The position numbers and the translations under genes were made by a program. A DNA stretch of 24,238 nucleotides from CAZUSO01 sp964622775 (GTDB taxonomy: Bacteria; Bacteroidota; Bacteroidia; Chitinophagales; Chitinophagaceae): contig CAZUSO010000045.1 in NCBI GenBank assembly GCA_964622775.1, positions 1 to 24,238 on the forward strand, read 5' to 3'. How positions within the stretch are numbered: position 1 is the stretch's first letter; every line of letters begins with the position of its first letter. Of the stretch, positions 15,740-23,571 are shown piece after piece. The notes below the pieces were generated by a model. That model saw only the letters and a list, made by a program, of their open reading frames with translations. It did not search any database and was not told where the DNA came from.

Positions 15740-16660
15740 TTAAGCATACATCTCAAAGGTAGCCAGTTCAAAGAACCGCTGTATCCGATCCGTAATATCT
15801 TCAGGTGAAATCTCTTTCATTCTTTCCGTACCAAATTTCTCCACACAGAAAGAAGCCATAGCCGACCCGACAATGATGGCAGTTTTCATACTTTCAAAAG
15901 AAAGATCAGCAGTGCGTGCCAGATGACCGATAAAGCCGCCCGCAAAGGTATCGCCGGCTCCGGTAGGATCAAACACTTCATCAATCGGCAATGCCGGCGC
16001 ACTGAACATTTTGCCTTCGCCAAACAATAATGCTCCGTGTTCTCCTTTTTTTACTATAAGATATTTCGGACCCATACCGGTAATTTTTTTTACCGCTTTC
16101 ACAATAGAATACTCCCCGGAAAGTTGCCGGGCTTCACTATCGTTAATCACCAGCACATCTACCAATTTCAGGGTCTCCAGCAAATCATCCCAGGCGGTTT
16201 CCATCCAGAAATTCATAGTGTCCATCACAATCAGTTCAGGGCGCTTTTTAAGCTGCCGGATAACAGACTGCTGTATGGCAGGTCCCAGGTTACCCAGCAT
16301 AAGATAGCGGCAATCCTGGTAACTTTCGGGCACTACCGGGTTAAACTGCGCCAGCACATTAAGATCGGTGACTAAAGTATCCCTTGTATTCAGATCCATG
16401 TGGTAACGGCCGCTCCAGAAAAACGATTTGCCGTCCGGCACCGTTTCCACTCCCTCAAAGACCACGCCGCGTGATTGCAGCGCATTGATTTCTTCCTGCG
16501 GAAAATCACCGCCGATAATGGAAATCTGTTTAATCGGTTTGTAAAAATTAGATGCCGCCCAGGCTACATAAGTGGCGGAGCCGCCAATGATCTTATCGGT
16601 TTTCCCAAAGGGAGTTTCTATAGCATCAAAGGCCAAAGTGCCTACGGTAATTAAAGACAT
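15740..16660 (-). CDS. PfkB-family sugar/nucleoside kinase
   Basis: This is a ribokinase-like (PfkB) kinase that phosphorylates a sugar or nucleoside with ATP; the substrate cannot be told. The 306-residue protein has the N-terminal GGSATYVAWAASNF segment and the C-terminal anion-hole motif DPTGAGDTFAGGFIGHLA with the catalytic Asp of GAGD. VIMDTMNFWME (here LIVMDTMNFWME) and VINDSEARQLSGEYS match a Bacteroidota branch usually annotated simply as sugar or PfkB kinase. It lies 18 bases after the heptose kinase gene and 19 before pyk. Confidence 0.9.
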   Translation of the reverse strand: MSLITVGTLAFDAIETPFGKTDKIIGGSATYVAWAASNFYKPIKQISIIGGDFPQEEINALQSRGVVFEGVETVPDGKSFFWSGRYHMDLNTRDTLVTDLNVLAQFNPVVPESYQDCRYLMLGNLGPAIQQSVIRQLKKRPELIVMDTMNFWMETAWDDLLETLKLVDVLVINDSEARQLSGEYSIVKAVKKITGMGPKYLIVKKGEHGALLFGEGKMFSAPALPIDEVFDPTGAGDTFAGGFIGHLARTADLSFESMKTAIIVGSAMASFCVEKFGTERMKEISPEDITDRIQRFFELATFEMYA

Positions 16661-16678
16661 AATTTTTAAGTTCGTTTT

Positions 16679-17674
16679 TTATGAAGGTAAAAGTCGTTTG
16701 ATTTCAGCAAACAATTTATTTTTATCCACAGGTTTTACGCCCAGCTCTTCGCAGACCAGTCCGCCGGCAATATTCGACCATGTCGCCATAGTTTCCGCAT
16801 CGCGGGTAATGGCATACACCATGGCCGCCACGGCAATCACGGTATCACCGGCGCCGCTCACATCCGCAATATTGCGCAGATGTGAAGGAAGTATAGCAGC
16901 GCTACCGGAATCATGGTAGTAAACGCCTTTTTCGGACAGGGTAATGAACGAGATATGATGTTGCAAAGACTGCTCCAACAGGCGATGCACCTCGTTAAGC
17001 GCAGAAAGGCTCAGCTCAGGCAATGCCAGGTTCAGTCCGTTGCGCACTTCATTCAGGTTGGGTTTAAAAATATCCACACCACGATAGGCAAGAAAATTTT
17101 CCCGCTTAGGATCAACAGCCGTCAGGATACTCAGGTTTTTGCAATGCCTCAAAACCTTTTCAATCACATTTTCTTTCAGCACACCTTTATTATAATCCTG
17201 GAAGATAAGCACATCCGGCGTTTCCGTTTGCAAAAAGCGCAATGTGGCATCAATGAGGGCATGCTCATCCTGCAATTCCAAGTCTTCCGTCATTTCCGTA
17301 TCAAGGCGCATCATCTGTTGATTGCGGCTCAAAACACGGATCTTGGTGGTTGTAACCCGCTGCGCGCTACTGCGTAACAAGCGAATATCAACCCCCTGCT
17401 GTTCCAGCATTATGCTCAGTTGCTCCCCTTCCGGGTCCTTGCCGACAACGCTCAGGATGCTGACCTTTGCACCCAATGCAACACAATTCAGCGCCACATT
17501 GGCCGCCCCGCCCAGCCGGCTTTCCTTTTGGTAAATATCCACCACCGGCACCGGCGCTTCCGGCGACATCCGCTCTACCCTTCCCCAGTAATAATTGTCG
17601 AGCATCACATCGCCGATAACCGCAATGTGCAAATCCTGAAATCCCTTAAAAATTTTGTCCTGAGAGATATGCAT
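16679..17674 (-). CDS. rfaE1: D-glycero-beta-D-manno-heptose-7-phosphate kinase (RfaE domain I type)
   Basis: This is a PfkB-fold kinase matching the N-terminal domain of RfaE/HldE, which makes heptose 1,7-bisphosphate for ADP-heptose, a precursor of the lipopolysaccharide core. Signatures are GDVMLDNYYWGRVERMSPEA with PVPVV, SRLGGAANVALNCVALGAKV, FQDYNKGVL, DPKRENFLAYRG and DVSGAGDTVIAVAA. At 331 residues it is the kinase domain alone; the adenylyltransferase domain (domain II) of fused HldE is absent and is presumably encoded elsewhere. It is the first gene of the minus-strand cluster running to 13126. Confidence 0.9.
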   Translation of the reverse strand: MHISQDKIFKGFQDLHIAVIGDVMLDNYYWGRVERMSPEAPVPVVDIYQKESRLGGAANVALNCVALGAKVSILSVVGKDPEGEQLSIMLEQQGVDIRLLRSSAQRVTTTKIRVLSRNQQMMRLDTEMTEDLELQDEHALIDATLRFLQTETPDVLIFQDYNKGVLKENVIEKVLRHCKNLSILTAVDPKRENFLAYRGVDIFKPNLNEVRNGLNLALPELSLSALNEVHRLLEQSLQHHISFITLSEKGVYYHDSGSAAILPSHLRNIADVSGAGDTVIAVAAMVYAITRDAETMATWSNIAGGLVCEELGVKPVDKNKLFAEIKRLLPS

Positions 17675-17688
17675 ACCAAAAAACCATG

Positions 17689-17696
17689 CAAAGGTA
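17689..17696 (-). promoter_or_regulatory. -7 box of the rfaE1-pfkB-pyk-ybeY-rlu cluster
   Basis: The minus strand reads TACCTTTG, matching TAnnTTTG, with only 14 bases between it and the ATG at 17674, so the leader should be very short. TTG at 17711-17709 is too close (12 bases) to be a standard -33 element. Confidence 0.5.
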
Positions 17697-17887
17697 AACA
17701 GAAATAGTCAATAAGGACTGAGGTTCAGCCATTGGTTCAGCCAGGATTGTCGCCTTATACATCGTTGTTTTCTTAGTATTTTTTGTTCTCTTCGGGTGAA
17801 ATACGCCGCCGGCACACATATTCATACACCTGTAAAAGGATACATCATGAATTACAGGAAGCCACCGCAATGTAAAGTCTGAAACAT

Positions 17888-17895
17888 TACCTTTG
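17888..17895 (+). promoter_or_regulatory. -7 box abutting the RlmI-like start codon
   Basis: TACCTTTG ends five bases before the ATG at 17901. In Bacteroidota transcription usually starts about 5-8 bases after this box, which would put the first base at or next to the start codon and make the mRNA leaderless. There is no Shine-Dalgarno-like sequence. Confidence 0.45.
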
Positions 17896-17900
17896 CCGGT

Positions 17901-19073
17901 ATGGCAAAAATCTTTCTCAGAAAAAAAATAAGCAACCGCATTGCCCTGGGGCATCCCTGGGTTTTCGGCAACGAGATTGGCGAGGAAGAAGGCGCTTATG
18001 AGCCCGGAGATATCGTATCGGTATTTTCCTCCAATGGTTCCTTTGTAGGAAAAGGCTACATTAATCCCGCATCGCAAATCAAAGTCAGGCTGCTCAGCCG
18101 CGACCGGGACATACTCATTGATGAAGCATTTTTTCTAAAGAAGATTCAAAAGGCATGGGCCTATCGCCAACGCCTGGGCTATGTGGAAAACTGCCGCCTC
18201 GTATTTGGAGAAGCCGACGGATTGCCTGCATTGATCATTGATAAATTTAATGATTATTTTGTCCTGCAAACCTTGTCCCTGGGAATGGATCGCTGGAAGG
18301 CCGCAATTGTGAGCGCCCTGGAGCACATCTTCACTCCTAAAGGCATTTACGAACGCAATGACGTGCCGGTGCGGGAGCTGGAAGGACTTCCGCAAATTAA
18401 AGGCTTCCTGAGCGCCCCCTTTGATACCAATATTATCATAAATGAAAACGAGCTGAAGTTTCATATTGACATCGTCAACGGACAAAAGACCGGCTATTTT
18501 CTCGACCAACAGGACAACCGGCGTGCCATAGGACAGGTGGTAAAAGATGCGGACGTGCTGGAAGCTTTTTGTTATACCGGCACCTTTTCCATGCACGCGG
18601 CAAAATACGGCGCTAAAAGCGTGCTGGGTCTGGACATTTCGGAATTTGCCATAGAAACAGCCCGCCGGAATGCCACCCTGAACGGATTTGAAAACCGGTG
18701 CAGCTTTGAAAATGTCAATGCTTTTGACGTATTAAAAACCTGGGTTAAAGAAGGCCGCCAATACGACACGGTGATCCTGGATCCGCCGGCATTCACCAAA
18801 AGCCGGGGCAATATTCAGAAAGCGGTAACCGGCTATAAGGAAATTAATCTCCGGGGCATGAAACTGCTGAAGCCGGGCGGATTTTTAGTAACTGCCTCCT
18901 GCACGAATTTAGTGCCACCCGATTTGTTTTTGCAAACCATAGAAGCCGCAGCGAAAGACGCACACAAGACCCTGCGCCAGGTAAGTTGGCAAACCCAGGC
19001 CGCCGACCATCCGATCCTGTGGCATATACCTACTACGCAATACCTCAAATTCCTGATTGCAGAGGTCAGTTAG
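17901..19073 (+). CDS. RlmI-like class I SAM-dependent 23S rRNA methyltransferase
   Basis: The product resembles RlmI, which methylates a 23S rRNA cytosine at C5 (C1962 in E. coli). It has an N-terminal PUA domain (MAKIFLRKKISNRIALGHPW, VFGNEI), a linker ending in EGLPQIKGF, and a Rossmann methyltransferase domain: NGQKTGYFLDQQDNRR, VLEAFCYTGTFSMHAAKYGA, VLGLDIS, VILDPPAFTKSRGNIQKA, and TASCTNLV with the likely catalytic Cys. The 390-residue length fits. The ATG at 17901 gives the family's usual first residues, and its upstream promoter box suggests a leaderless message. It is divergent from the rfaE1 cluster. The exact target cytosine is inferred from the family only. Confidence 0.92.
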   Translation: MAKIFLRKKISNRIALGHPWVFGNEIGEEEGAYEPGDIVSVFSSNGSFVGKGYINPASQIKVRLLSRDRDILIDEAFFLKKIQKAWAYRQRLGYVENCRLVFGEADGLPALIIDKFNDYFVLQTLSLGMDRWKAAIVSALEHIFTPKGIYERNDVPVRELEGLPQIKGFLSAPFDTNIIINENELKFHIDIVNGQKTGYFLDQQDNRRAIGQVVKDADVLEAFCYTGTFSMHAAKYGAKSVLGLDISEFAIETARRNATLNGFENRCSFENVNAFDVLKTWVKEGRQYDTVILDPPAFTKSRGNIQKAVTGYKEINLRGMKLLKPGGFLVTASCTNLVPPDLFLQTIEAAAKDAHKTLRQVSWQTQAADHPILWHIPTTQYLKFLIAEVS

Positions 19074-19166
19074 CGGTGTCTTCCGGAGATTGAGGGATTG
19101 AGTGAACATTCGCAATTCGTAATTTTTAATTCTCAACCGGTTCAGGAATAAAAACGGGAATGAAAA

Positions 19167-19196
19167 TTGCATTTCCGGGAAAAGCAAATAAATTTG
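19167..19196 (+). promoter_or_regulatory. Complete Bacteroidota-type promoter for the small membrane protein
   Basis: TTG at 19167-19169 and TAAATTTG at 19189-19196 are 19 bases apart, matching the -33/-7 arrangement of the primary sigma factor of this phylum. It lies about 80 bases before the ATG at 19277. Confidence 0.6.
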
Positions 19197-19276
19197 CGTT
19201 GTCATTATTTAAATAAGTACCGTTTACCTAAGCAAAGAAGTATTTTTCATAACTAAATATATTGCTGCAAATTTCA

Positions 19277-19633
19277 ATGGAAGATTTACAACAAATCCCC
19301 TATAATCTTAATAAAAAACGAAAGAAAAACCGTGGCCCCGACAATCTGTTTGCGGGTATTTTCATTGGTCTTATTTTTCCGATGAGCGGCGTGCTGCTGC
19401 TCTATTTCTTCTGGGGAAACGGCGACTTCAAAAGCTATTGCACCATGTTTTTCGATACCCACAACTACCTGCGGATTGATAAAGCATCCAAAGTATTATC
19501 CCTGTCAATGATTACCAACCTCATTCCCTTTTTCCATTTCCTGAATAAGAAAAAATACCTGAGCGCACGCGGCATACTGTGCTCCATGTTCATTTACGGT
19601 ATCATCATTTTACTGTATAAATTTGTATGGTAA
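19277..19633 (+). CDS. Small two-helix membrane protein of unknown function
   Basis: I do not recognise this 118-residue protein. It starts MEDLQQIPYNLNKKRKKNRG, a basic cytoplasmic segment, then a hydrophobic helix (IFIGLIFPMSGVLLLYFFW), a middle loop with two basic patches, and a second long hydrophobic stretch (GILCSMFIYGIIILLYKFVW) at the very end; LSMITNLIPFFHFL may be a third. The ATG at 19277 is preferred over a TTG 15 bases earlier. Codon use resembles the core genes and a good promoter lies upstream, so it is probably real. It stands alone just before tRNA-Gln. Confidence 0.75.
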   Translation: MEDLQQIPYNLNKKRKKNRGPDNLFAGIFIGLIFPMSGVLLLYFFWGNGDFKSYCTMFFDTHNYLRIDKASKVLSLSMITNLIPFFHFLNKKKYLSARGILCSMFIYGIIILLYKFVW

Positions 19634-19676
19634 TAAATTTTCTTTAAAGGGCTGTATTTTTTTTAAAAATAAATTT

Positions 19677-19684
19677 TACCTTTG
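19677..19684 (+). promoter_or_regulatory. -7 box of tRNA-Gln
   Basis: TACCTTTG matches TAnnTTTG and ends 24 bases before the mature tRNA 5' end. The -33 position is a T-rich run without a clear TTG. Confidence 0.5.
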
Positions 19685-19708
19685 CCACCCGTTAATCAAC
19701 AGAAAGAC

Positions 19709-19779
19709 AGTCTGATGGTGTAATGGCAGCACAACTGGTTTTGGTCCAGTTAGTCTTGGTTCGAATCCAGGTCAGACTA
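19709..19779 (+). tRNA. tRNA-Gln (anticodon TTG)
   Basis: The cloverleaf has acceptor AGTCTGA/TCAGACT with discriminator A, a short D arm (GTG/CAC), anticodon stem ACTGG/CCAGT with loop TTTTGGT (anticodon TTG), and T stem CTTGG/CCAGG with TTCGAAT. The CCA end is not encoded. It marks the right border of the core block. Confidence 0.96.
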
Positions 19780-19792
19780 CTTCTAAGATTTG

Positions 19793-19820
19793 AAAAACCG
19801 CTCTTCGAAGCGGTTTTTTA
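19793..19820 (+). terminator. Intrinsic terminator of tRNA-Gln
   Basis: AAAACCGCT pairs with AGCGGTTTT around a short CTTCGA loop, followed by T residues, 13 bases after the tRNA. Its symmetry would let it work on both strands. Confidence 0.85.
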
Positions 19821-20077
19821 TTTTATGCCCTATTGCAGGCATCCACGCCGTTTCGTGTAGCCACATTTGGCATCATCAATTGCATAGAATACCTTTCCCC
19901 CTCTTATTTTACACAGGGGTTGTCTGAGTCCGCGTCATCAACCCGTTCTGAAAAGACGGAGATACCGGAATGCGTTTCTCCCCGTGTCAGGGTTTCCTTT
20001 TTATTTTGGTATGAATCCTTCGGTTCTCTCCTGATATTTTTTTGGTCTAAAAAAACATTTTTTGACAAAAGCCGGAA
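19821..20077. other. Intergenic stretch with no gene recognised
   Basis: This 257-base gap holds no recognisable gene. Both strands are open for 60-80 codons (the plus-strand frame reads ARRFV-like nonsense before EKTEIPECVSPRVRVSFLFW), without a start signal or family motif. It may be an old repeat or decayed gene. It links the tRNA-Gln terminator to the channel fossil. Confidence 0.4.
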
Positions 20078-20396
20078 ATGATGATACAACTTCAAACAAC
20101 GCTTGGTGATTTATTAGACAAAGCTGGCATTTCCAATGAATGGATGCCCTTGCTCAAATTGCTGATCGTATTACTGCTCCTGCCTAGTGTTTCATTCCTC
20201 TTATTTTTATTGCCCGGCACTTTATTTTAAAAGTAGTCCATTCATTTGTACAACGCACGCCCGGCAAATTTGACGATGCCTAATGGAACATAAGGTATTC
20301 AGAAGCTTTGCCCACCTGGTTCCGGCCATCTTGCTGAAGCTATTCATTCCCGATGCTTTTGCAGAATTTCCAGAATGGCTTCCGTTCCTGTTGCAG
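20078..20396 (+). pseudogene. MscS-family mechanosensitive channel, N-terminal fragment with two frameshifts
   Basis: Three overlapping frames rebuild the start of a Bacteroidota MscS-type channel. Frame one, from ATG 20078 or 20081, reads MIQLQTTLGDLLDKAGISN and a hydrophobic helix (LLIVLLLLPSVSFLLF). Near 20205-20225 it shifts to a frame reading ILKVVHSFVQRTPGKFDDA (20224-20280). A second shift at 20280, explained by loss of one C, leads to LMEHKVFRSFAHLVPAILLK and then LFIPDAFAEFPEWLPFLLQ. The match breaks off at about 20396, exactly where a minus-strand kinase fragment begins. The first helix and part of the second remain; the pore helix and beta domain are missing, so no channel could form. 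Confidence 0.8.
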
Positions 20397-21020
20397 CATC
20401 GTTTCCAGCGGGCCTAAAATAAGCGTAAGCGGGGTACGAAATTCCTGGGAGATATTGGCAAAGAAGGTTGCTTTGGTGCGTTCCACTTCTTTTCCTTTTT
20501 CCAGAAGCTGCTTGTTTTTCCGCGCCCTGAGACGTTGAAGATAGAATACCGCCAACAGCAGGGCAATGATGAAAGCTGCCGCAATCAGGTATGAGCGCTG
20601 CCGGAGCAGGTCTTTTTCATGCTCCGCTTTTTCGAGAGCAGATTTTTTTTCATATTCATACTGCACTTCCTTACGGACAATATCATTTTTTATTTCTTCA
20701 CCTTGTGTGCTGTCCTGGAGTAGCGTGTAATTTTTATAAGCTTGATAAGCTTCTTCATAACGGTTCTGTTTCACATAAATCCGGCTCAGAGTTGACCAGC
20801 TTGTTATCTGCCCCTCTATTTTACCAATTTTTTGATTTATGGTTAGAGCGCTGTCAATATATTGAAGCGCTATGGCATAGCGCTCAGTATTGTTGATACC
20901 AATTTGTTGCAAAGCGCTATCCGGGACTTCAAGATACCAATTACCTATATTGTTAAGGTTGTTGGCTATGCTTGTCCCATACCCAAGTTGCCTGCTAAGA
21001 TTTAAAGATTTTTGCGCATA
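20397..21020 (-). pseudogene. TPR sensor histidine kinase fragment, truncated at both ends
   Basis: Reading on the minus strand from about 21020, the frame gives TPR-like repeats (YAQKSLNLSRQLGYG, ALQYIDSALTINQKIGKIEG and YEEAYQAYKNYTLL), a coiled coil, one membrane helix (SYLIAAAFIIALLLAVFYLQ), a second coiled coil and the start of a HisKA domain: TFFANISQEFRTPLTLILG. The phospho-acceptor His of the NISHEFRTP motif is Gln here (CAG on the minus strand, 20445-20447). Similarity stops after GPLETML; the following residues are antisense of the channel fossil. The 5' part is cut at 21020 by the mobile element. A TTG at 20912 could start a short product, but no kinase activity is possible. Confidence 0.82.
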
Positions 21021-21098
21021 TTAGTATGTTATACGAAACTAAAAGTCACAAAAACCAATTTGCACTTAATTATACTGTAAATTAAATAGTTATAAAAT

Positions 21099-21293
21099 AT
21101 ACTTGTGCATATTAAAGCACAAAAACGCAAGTAAATACTTGTTTTGTTGTACTAAAAGTTGTACCTTAGTATCACGTTGCACCGCTTTGAAACATCAATA
21201 AAATAAACCTTTTCACTGTTTTGCATCGGATAAAATAAATAGTACAACAATCCAAATACTGTTTTATTATGGCTTCAATAAAATTAGTACAAC
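21099..21293. repeat. Short repeats around the integrase start: candidate arm-type sites
   Basis: Repeated words are ATACTTGT (21099-21106, 21135-21142), GTTGTACTA (21146-21154), GTTGTAC (21158-21164), and the inverse TAGTACAAC (21240-21248, 21285-21293, the last inside the integrase gene). ACTAAAAGT occurs at 21038-21046 and 21151-21159. TTGTGC (21103-21108)/GCACAA (21117-21122) form a hairpin. Tyrosine integrases bind such arm repeats beside the crossover core; the assignment is inferred. Confidence 0.5.
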
Positions 21294-22486
21294 GTACACA
21301 ACAGGAAGATGCAACAGGACAAAGCCCTATCTACATCAGGTTAATCAAAGACCGCAAAGCCAAATTTGTGGCAACAGGCGTTAAAGCAAAACCCACAGAA
21401 TGGGACGAGGGAAAACAGAAACTCAAAAAGAACTATCTGAACAGTGCAAGAATGAACGCCTTTTTATCTCAAAAGGTAGCCGATGCAGAGGCACAAGTAG
21501 CAGACCACGAAAGAACCAAAAAATCAGTATCAGCCCGAAAGCTCAAAGAAGCCATTAAGGGAAAAGCAGACCCGAATTTCTTTGATTACTGCGATAGCCG
21601 TTTAGAAAAACTAAAAGGGTTGGTTTCGTATCGTACTACGGTTATTTACGAGGGCTATATAAAGAAGTTTGAAAAGTTTTTGGGTTATCGGGATTTTTAT
21701 TTCTCTGATATTAACGTTGGTATTTTAACCGATTACGCTACCTATTGCAAAAAGAAATTAAAGAATAGCAACACTACTGTATTTACATCTATTCGGGTAT
21801 TGAGTTTCTTTTACAACGATGCAATGGAAGAAGAATTGATACCGTTGGTTGCTTCGCCATTCTATAAAGTGGACGTTCAGAAAAACAATGTACAACGGCT
21901 ATTCCTCAATAAAAAGCAGATTGAAGAATTAGAAAATTTGGATTTGAGCCAACGACCAAAAGCACAGGTTCACAGAGATATGTTTTTATTTAGTGTGTTT
22001 GGTGGTGGTTTGCGTATTAGTGATGTGATGTTGTTACAATGGAAAAGCTACGATGAAGAAACCCAAAAAATTACCAAAGTCATTCAGAAAACGCAGAAAC
22101 AACACGCTTTCAAATTAGGGGCTAAATCCATTGCCATACTCAACAAATACAAACCGAAAACAATAGACCCCGAAGCCTTTATATTTCCTGTATTGGAAAA
22201 CCCACAAAAGATTTTTATAGATGATAAATACAAAACCGAAAGGATAGCAAACAAGGTTCATTTAGGCGATATTCATTTGCGTAAAATGGGTAAGGAATTG
22301 AATTTGCCGTTTAATCTGCATTTCCATTTAAGCCGTCATACATTCGCTACAAATGCTTTAAATAATGGTATGCGTATAGAACACGTCAGCAAATTACTTG
22401 ACCACGCTACCATACAGCAAACACAGGTATATGCAAAAATCGTAAGTGAGGAATTAGATAACGCAGTAGATAAGTACATTAACTAA
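21269..22486 (+). CDS. Tyrosine recombinase/integrase
   Basis: This is a 405-residue Bacteroidota-type phage/transposon integrase of the tyrosine recombinase family, which cuts and rejoins DNA to integrate or excise its element. It has an N-terminal arm-binding region (MASIKLVQRTQQED, YIRLIKDRKAKFV), a SAM-like core-binding domain (about 103-200, FDYCDSRLEKLKGLVSYRTT) and a catalytic domain. The catalytic residues are visible: Arg249 (GGLRISD), Lys274 or Lys277, His353-x-x-Arg356 (HLSRHTF), His379 (LLDHATI) and the nucleophile Tyr388 (TQVYAKI). It appears intact, unlike the serine recombinase on the left. The ATG at 21269 fits the usual start. It converges on the AraC gene with one base between them. 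Confidence 0.93.
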   Translation: MASIKLVQRTQQEDATGQSPIYIRLIKDRKAKFVATGVKAKPTEWDEGKQKLKKNYLNSARMNAFLSQKVADAEAQVADHERTKKSVSARKLKEAIKGKADPNFFDYCDSRLEKLKGLVSYRTTVIYEGYIKKFEKFLGYRDFYFSDINVGILTDYATYCKKKLKNSNTTVFTSIRVLSFFYNDAMEEELIPLVASPFYKVDVQKNNVQRLFLNKKQIEELENLDLSQRPKAQVHRDMFLFSVFGGGLRISDVMLLQWKSYDEETQKITKVIQKTQKQHAFKLGAKSIAILNKYKPKTIDPEAFIFPVLENPQKIFIDDKYKTERIANKVHLGDIHLRKMGKELNLPFNLHFHLSRHTFATNALNNGMRIEHVSKLLDHATIQQTQVYAKIVSEELDNAVDKYIN

Positions 22487-22487
22487 A

Positions 22488-23381
22488 TCAATTCAAATTC
22501 CTGTACTCAACAGGCGTTACACCTGTTTTCTGTTTGAATAAACGTGTAAAGTGTTGCGGATATTTAAAACCCAATTCAAAAGCAATTTCGCTGATAGATT
22601 TATTGTTATCAAAAATCCGTTCTTTGGCTACATTGATTACTTTGGATTGTATGTACTCTTGTGCAGATACGCCTGTTTCTTTCTTGATTAAATCGCCAAA
22701 ATAATTAGCTGATAAATGCAGTTCATCGGCACACCAAGAAACAGACGGCAAGCCTATATTTTGCGGTTTATCCGAAGAAAAATAACTATCCAATAATTGT
22801 TCAAACCGTTCTAAAACACCTTTGTTTACATTTTCTCTTGTTATAAATTGACGGTCATAAAATCGGATACAATAATTCAAAAACAGTTCAATGTTTGATA
22901 CAATCAGTTGTTTGCTATGCTTATCAATGGCGTGTTGCAACTCATATTCAATTTTGGAAAAACAATCCTGAATAATCTTTCTTTCCTGTTCCGACAAATG
23001 CAGGGCTTCATTAACAGCATAAGAGAAAAAATGATAATCGCCTATATTTTTGCCAAGTGATGTACCTGCAATCAAATCAGGGTGGAAAACCAACGCTATC
23101 CCTTGTGGCTGATAATAATCATCTTTGTTTTCACCGATGACTTGTTGCGGAGCAAGAAATATCAATGTGCCTTCTTCATAGTCATAATTACTCAACCCAT
23201 AACGCAAATCACCACAGTATATCTGTTTCAGAAAAACAGTATAAAAACCATAACGCAAGCGTTTGAGCTTTCTTGGTTCGGCTTTATCCAAATGAACTAC
23301 GCTTACCAATGGGTGCAGTGTTTCATTATTATTAAAGGCGTTATATTCCTTTATGCTATTGAAGCTAATAATATCGTCCAT
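22488..23381 (-). CDS. AraC-family transcriptional regulator
   Basis: The product is 297 residues. The C-terminal third is a two-helix-turn-helix AraC DNA-binding domain: VSWCADELHLSANYFGDLIK for the first HTH, then ISEIAFELGFKYPQHFTRLF and KQKTGVTPVEYR for the second. The N-terminal part (about 1-170, with FLAPQQVIGENKDDYYQPQG) looks like a cupin-type sensing domain for an unknown ligand. It is divergent from the flavodoxin-like gene across a 190-base spacer, so it may control that gene, itself or both. Base use is A+T-rich like the rest of the element. Confidence 0.9.
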   Translation of the reverse strand: MDDIISFNSIKEYNAFNNNETLHPLVSVVHLDKAEPRKLKRLRYGFYTVFLKQIYCGDLRYGLSNYDYEEGTLIFLAPQQVIGENKDDYYQPQGIALVFHPDLIAGTSLGKNIGDYHFFSYAVNEALHLSEQERKIIQDCFSKIEYELQHAIDKHSKQLIVSNIELFLNYCIRFYDRQFITRENVNKGVLERFEQLLDSYFSSDKPQNIGLPSVSWCADELHLSANYFGDLIKKETGVSAQEYIQSKVINVAKERIFDNNKSISEIAFELGFKYPQHFTRLFKQKTGVTPVEYRNLN

Positions 23382-23407
23382 TGTTTAACTCTTTAAATCT
23401 GATAGTA

Positions 23408-23415
23408 CAAATTTA
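23408..23415 (-). promoter_or_regulatory. -7 box of the AraC-type gene
   Basis: The minus strand reads TAAATTTG (TAnnTTTG), 26 bases before the ATG at 23381. No clear -33 TTG lies at 19-21 bases. Confidence 0.45.
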
Positions 23416-23571
23416 CAAAATCAATACCCTTGTTTCACTCTATTGCACCCAAATAAGTGATTTTGGTAGGTAAAACAGTAATCCGTATAAGTAGGAAGCC
23501 GATAAATACCAAGAGCTTTGCAGTATCAAATAAATTGAGATAATTATATCGCGTTGCAATTTATATACAGT

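Noticed and set aside
19833..20081. Overlapping 60-80-codon frames on both strands after tRNA-Gln
   Set aside because: No domain, no promoter or ribosome-binding signal, and both strands are equally open. A decayed repeat is possible, but I could not support a gene.
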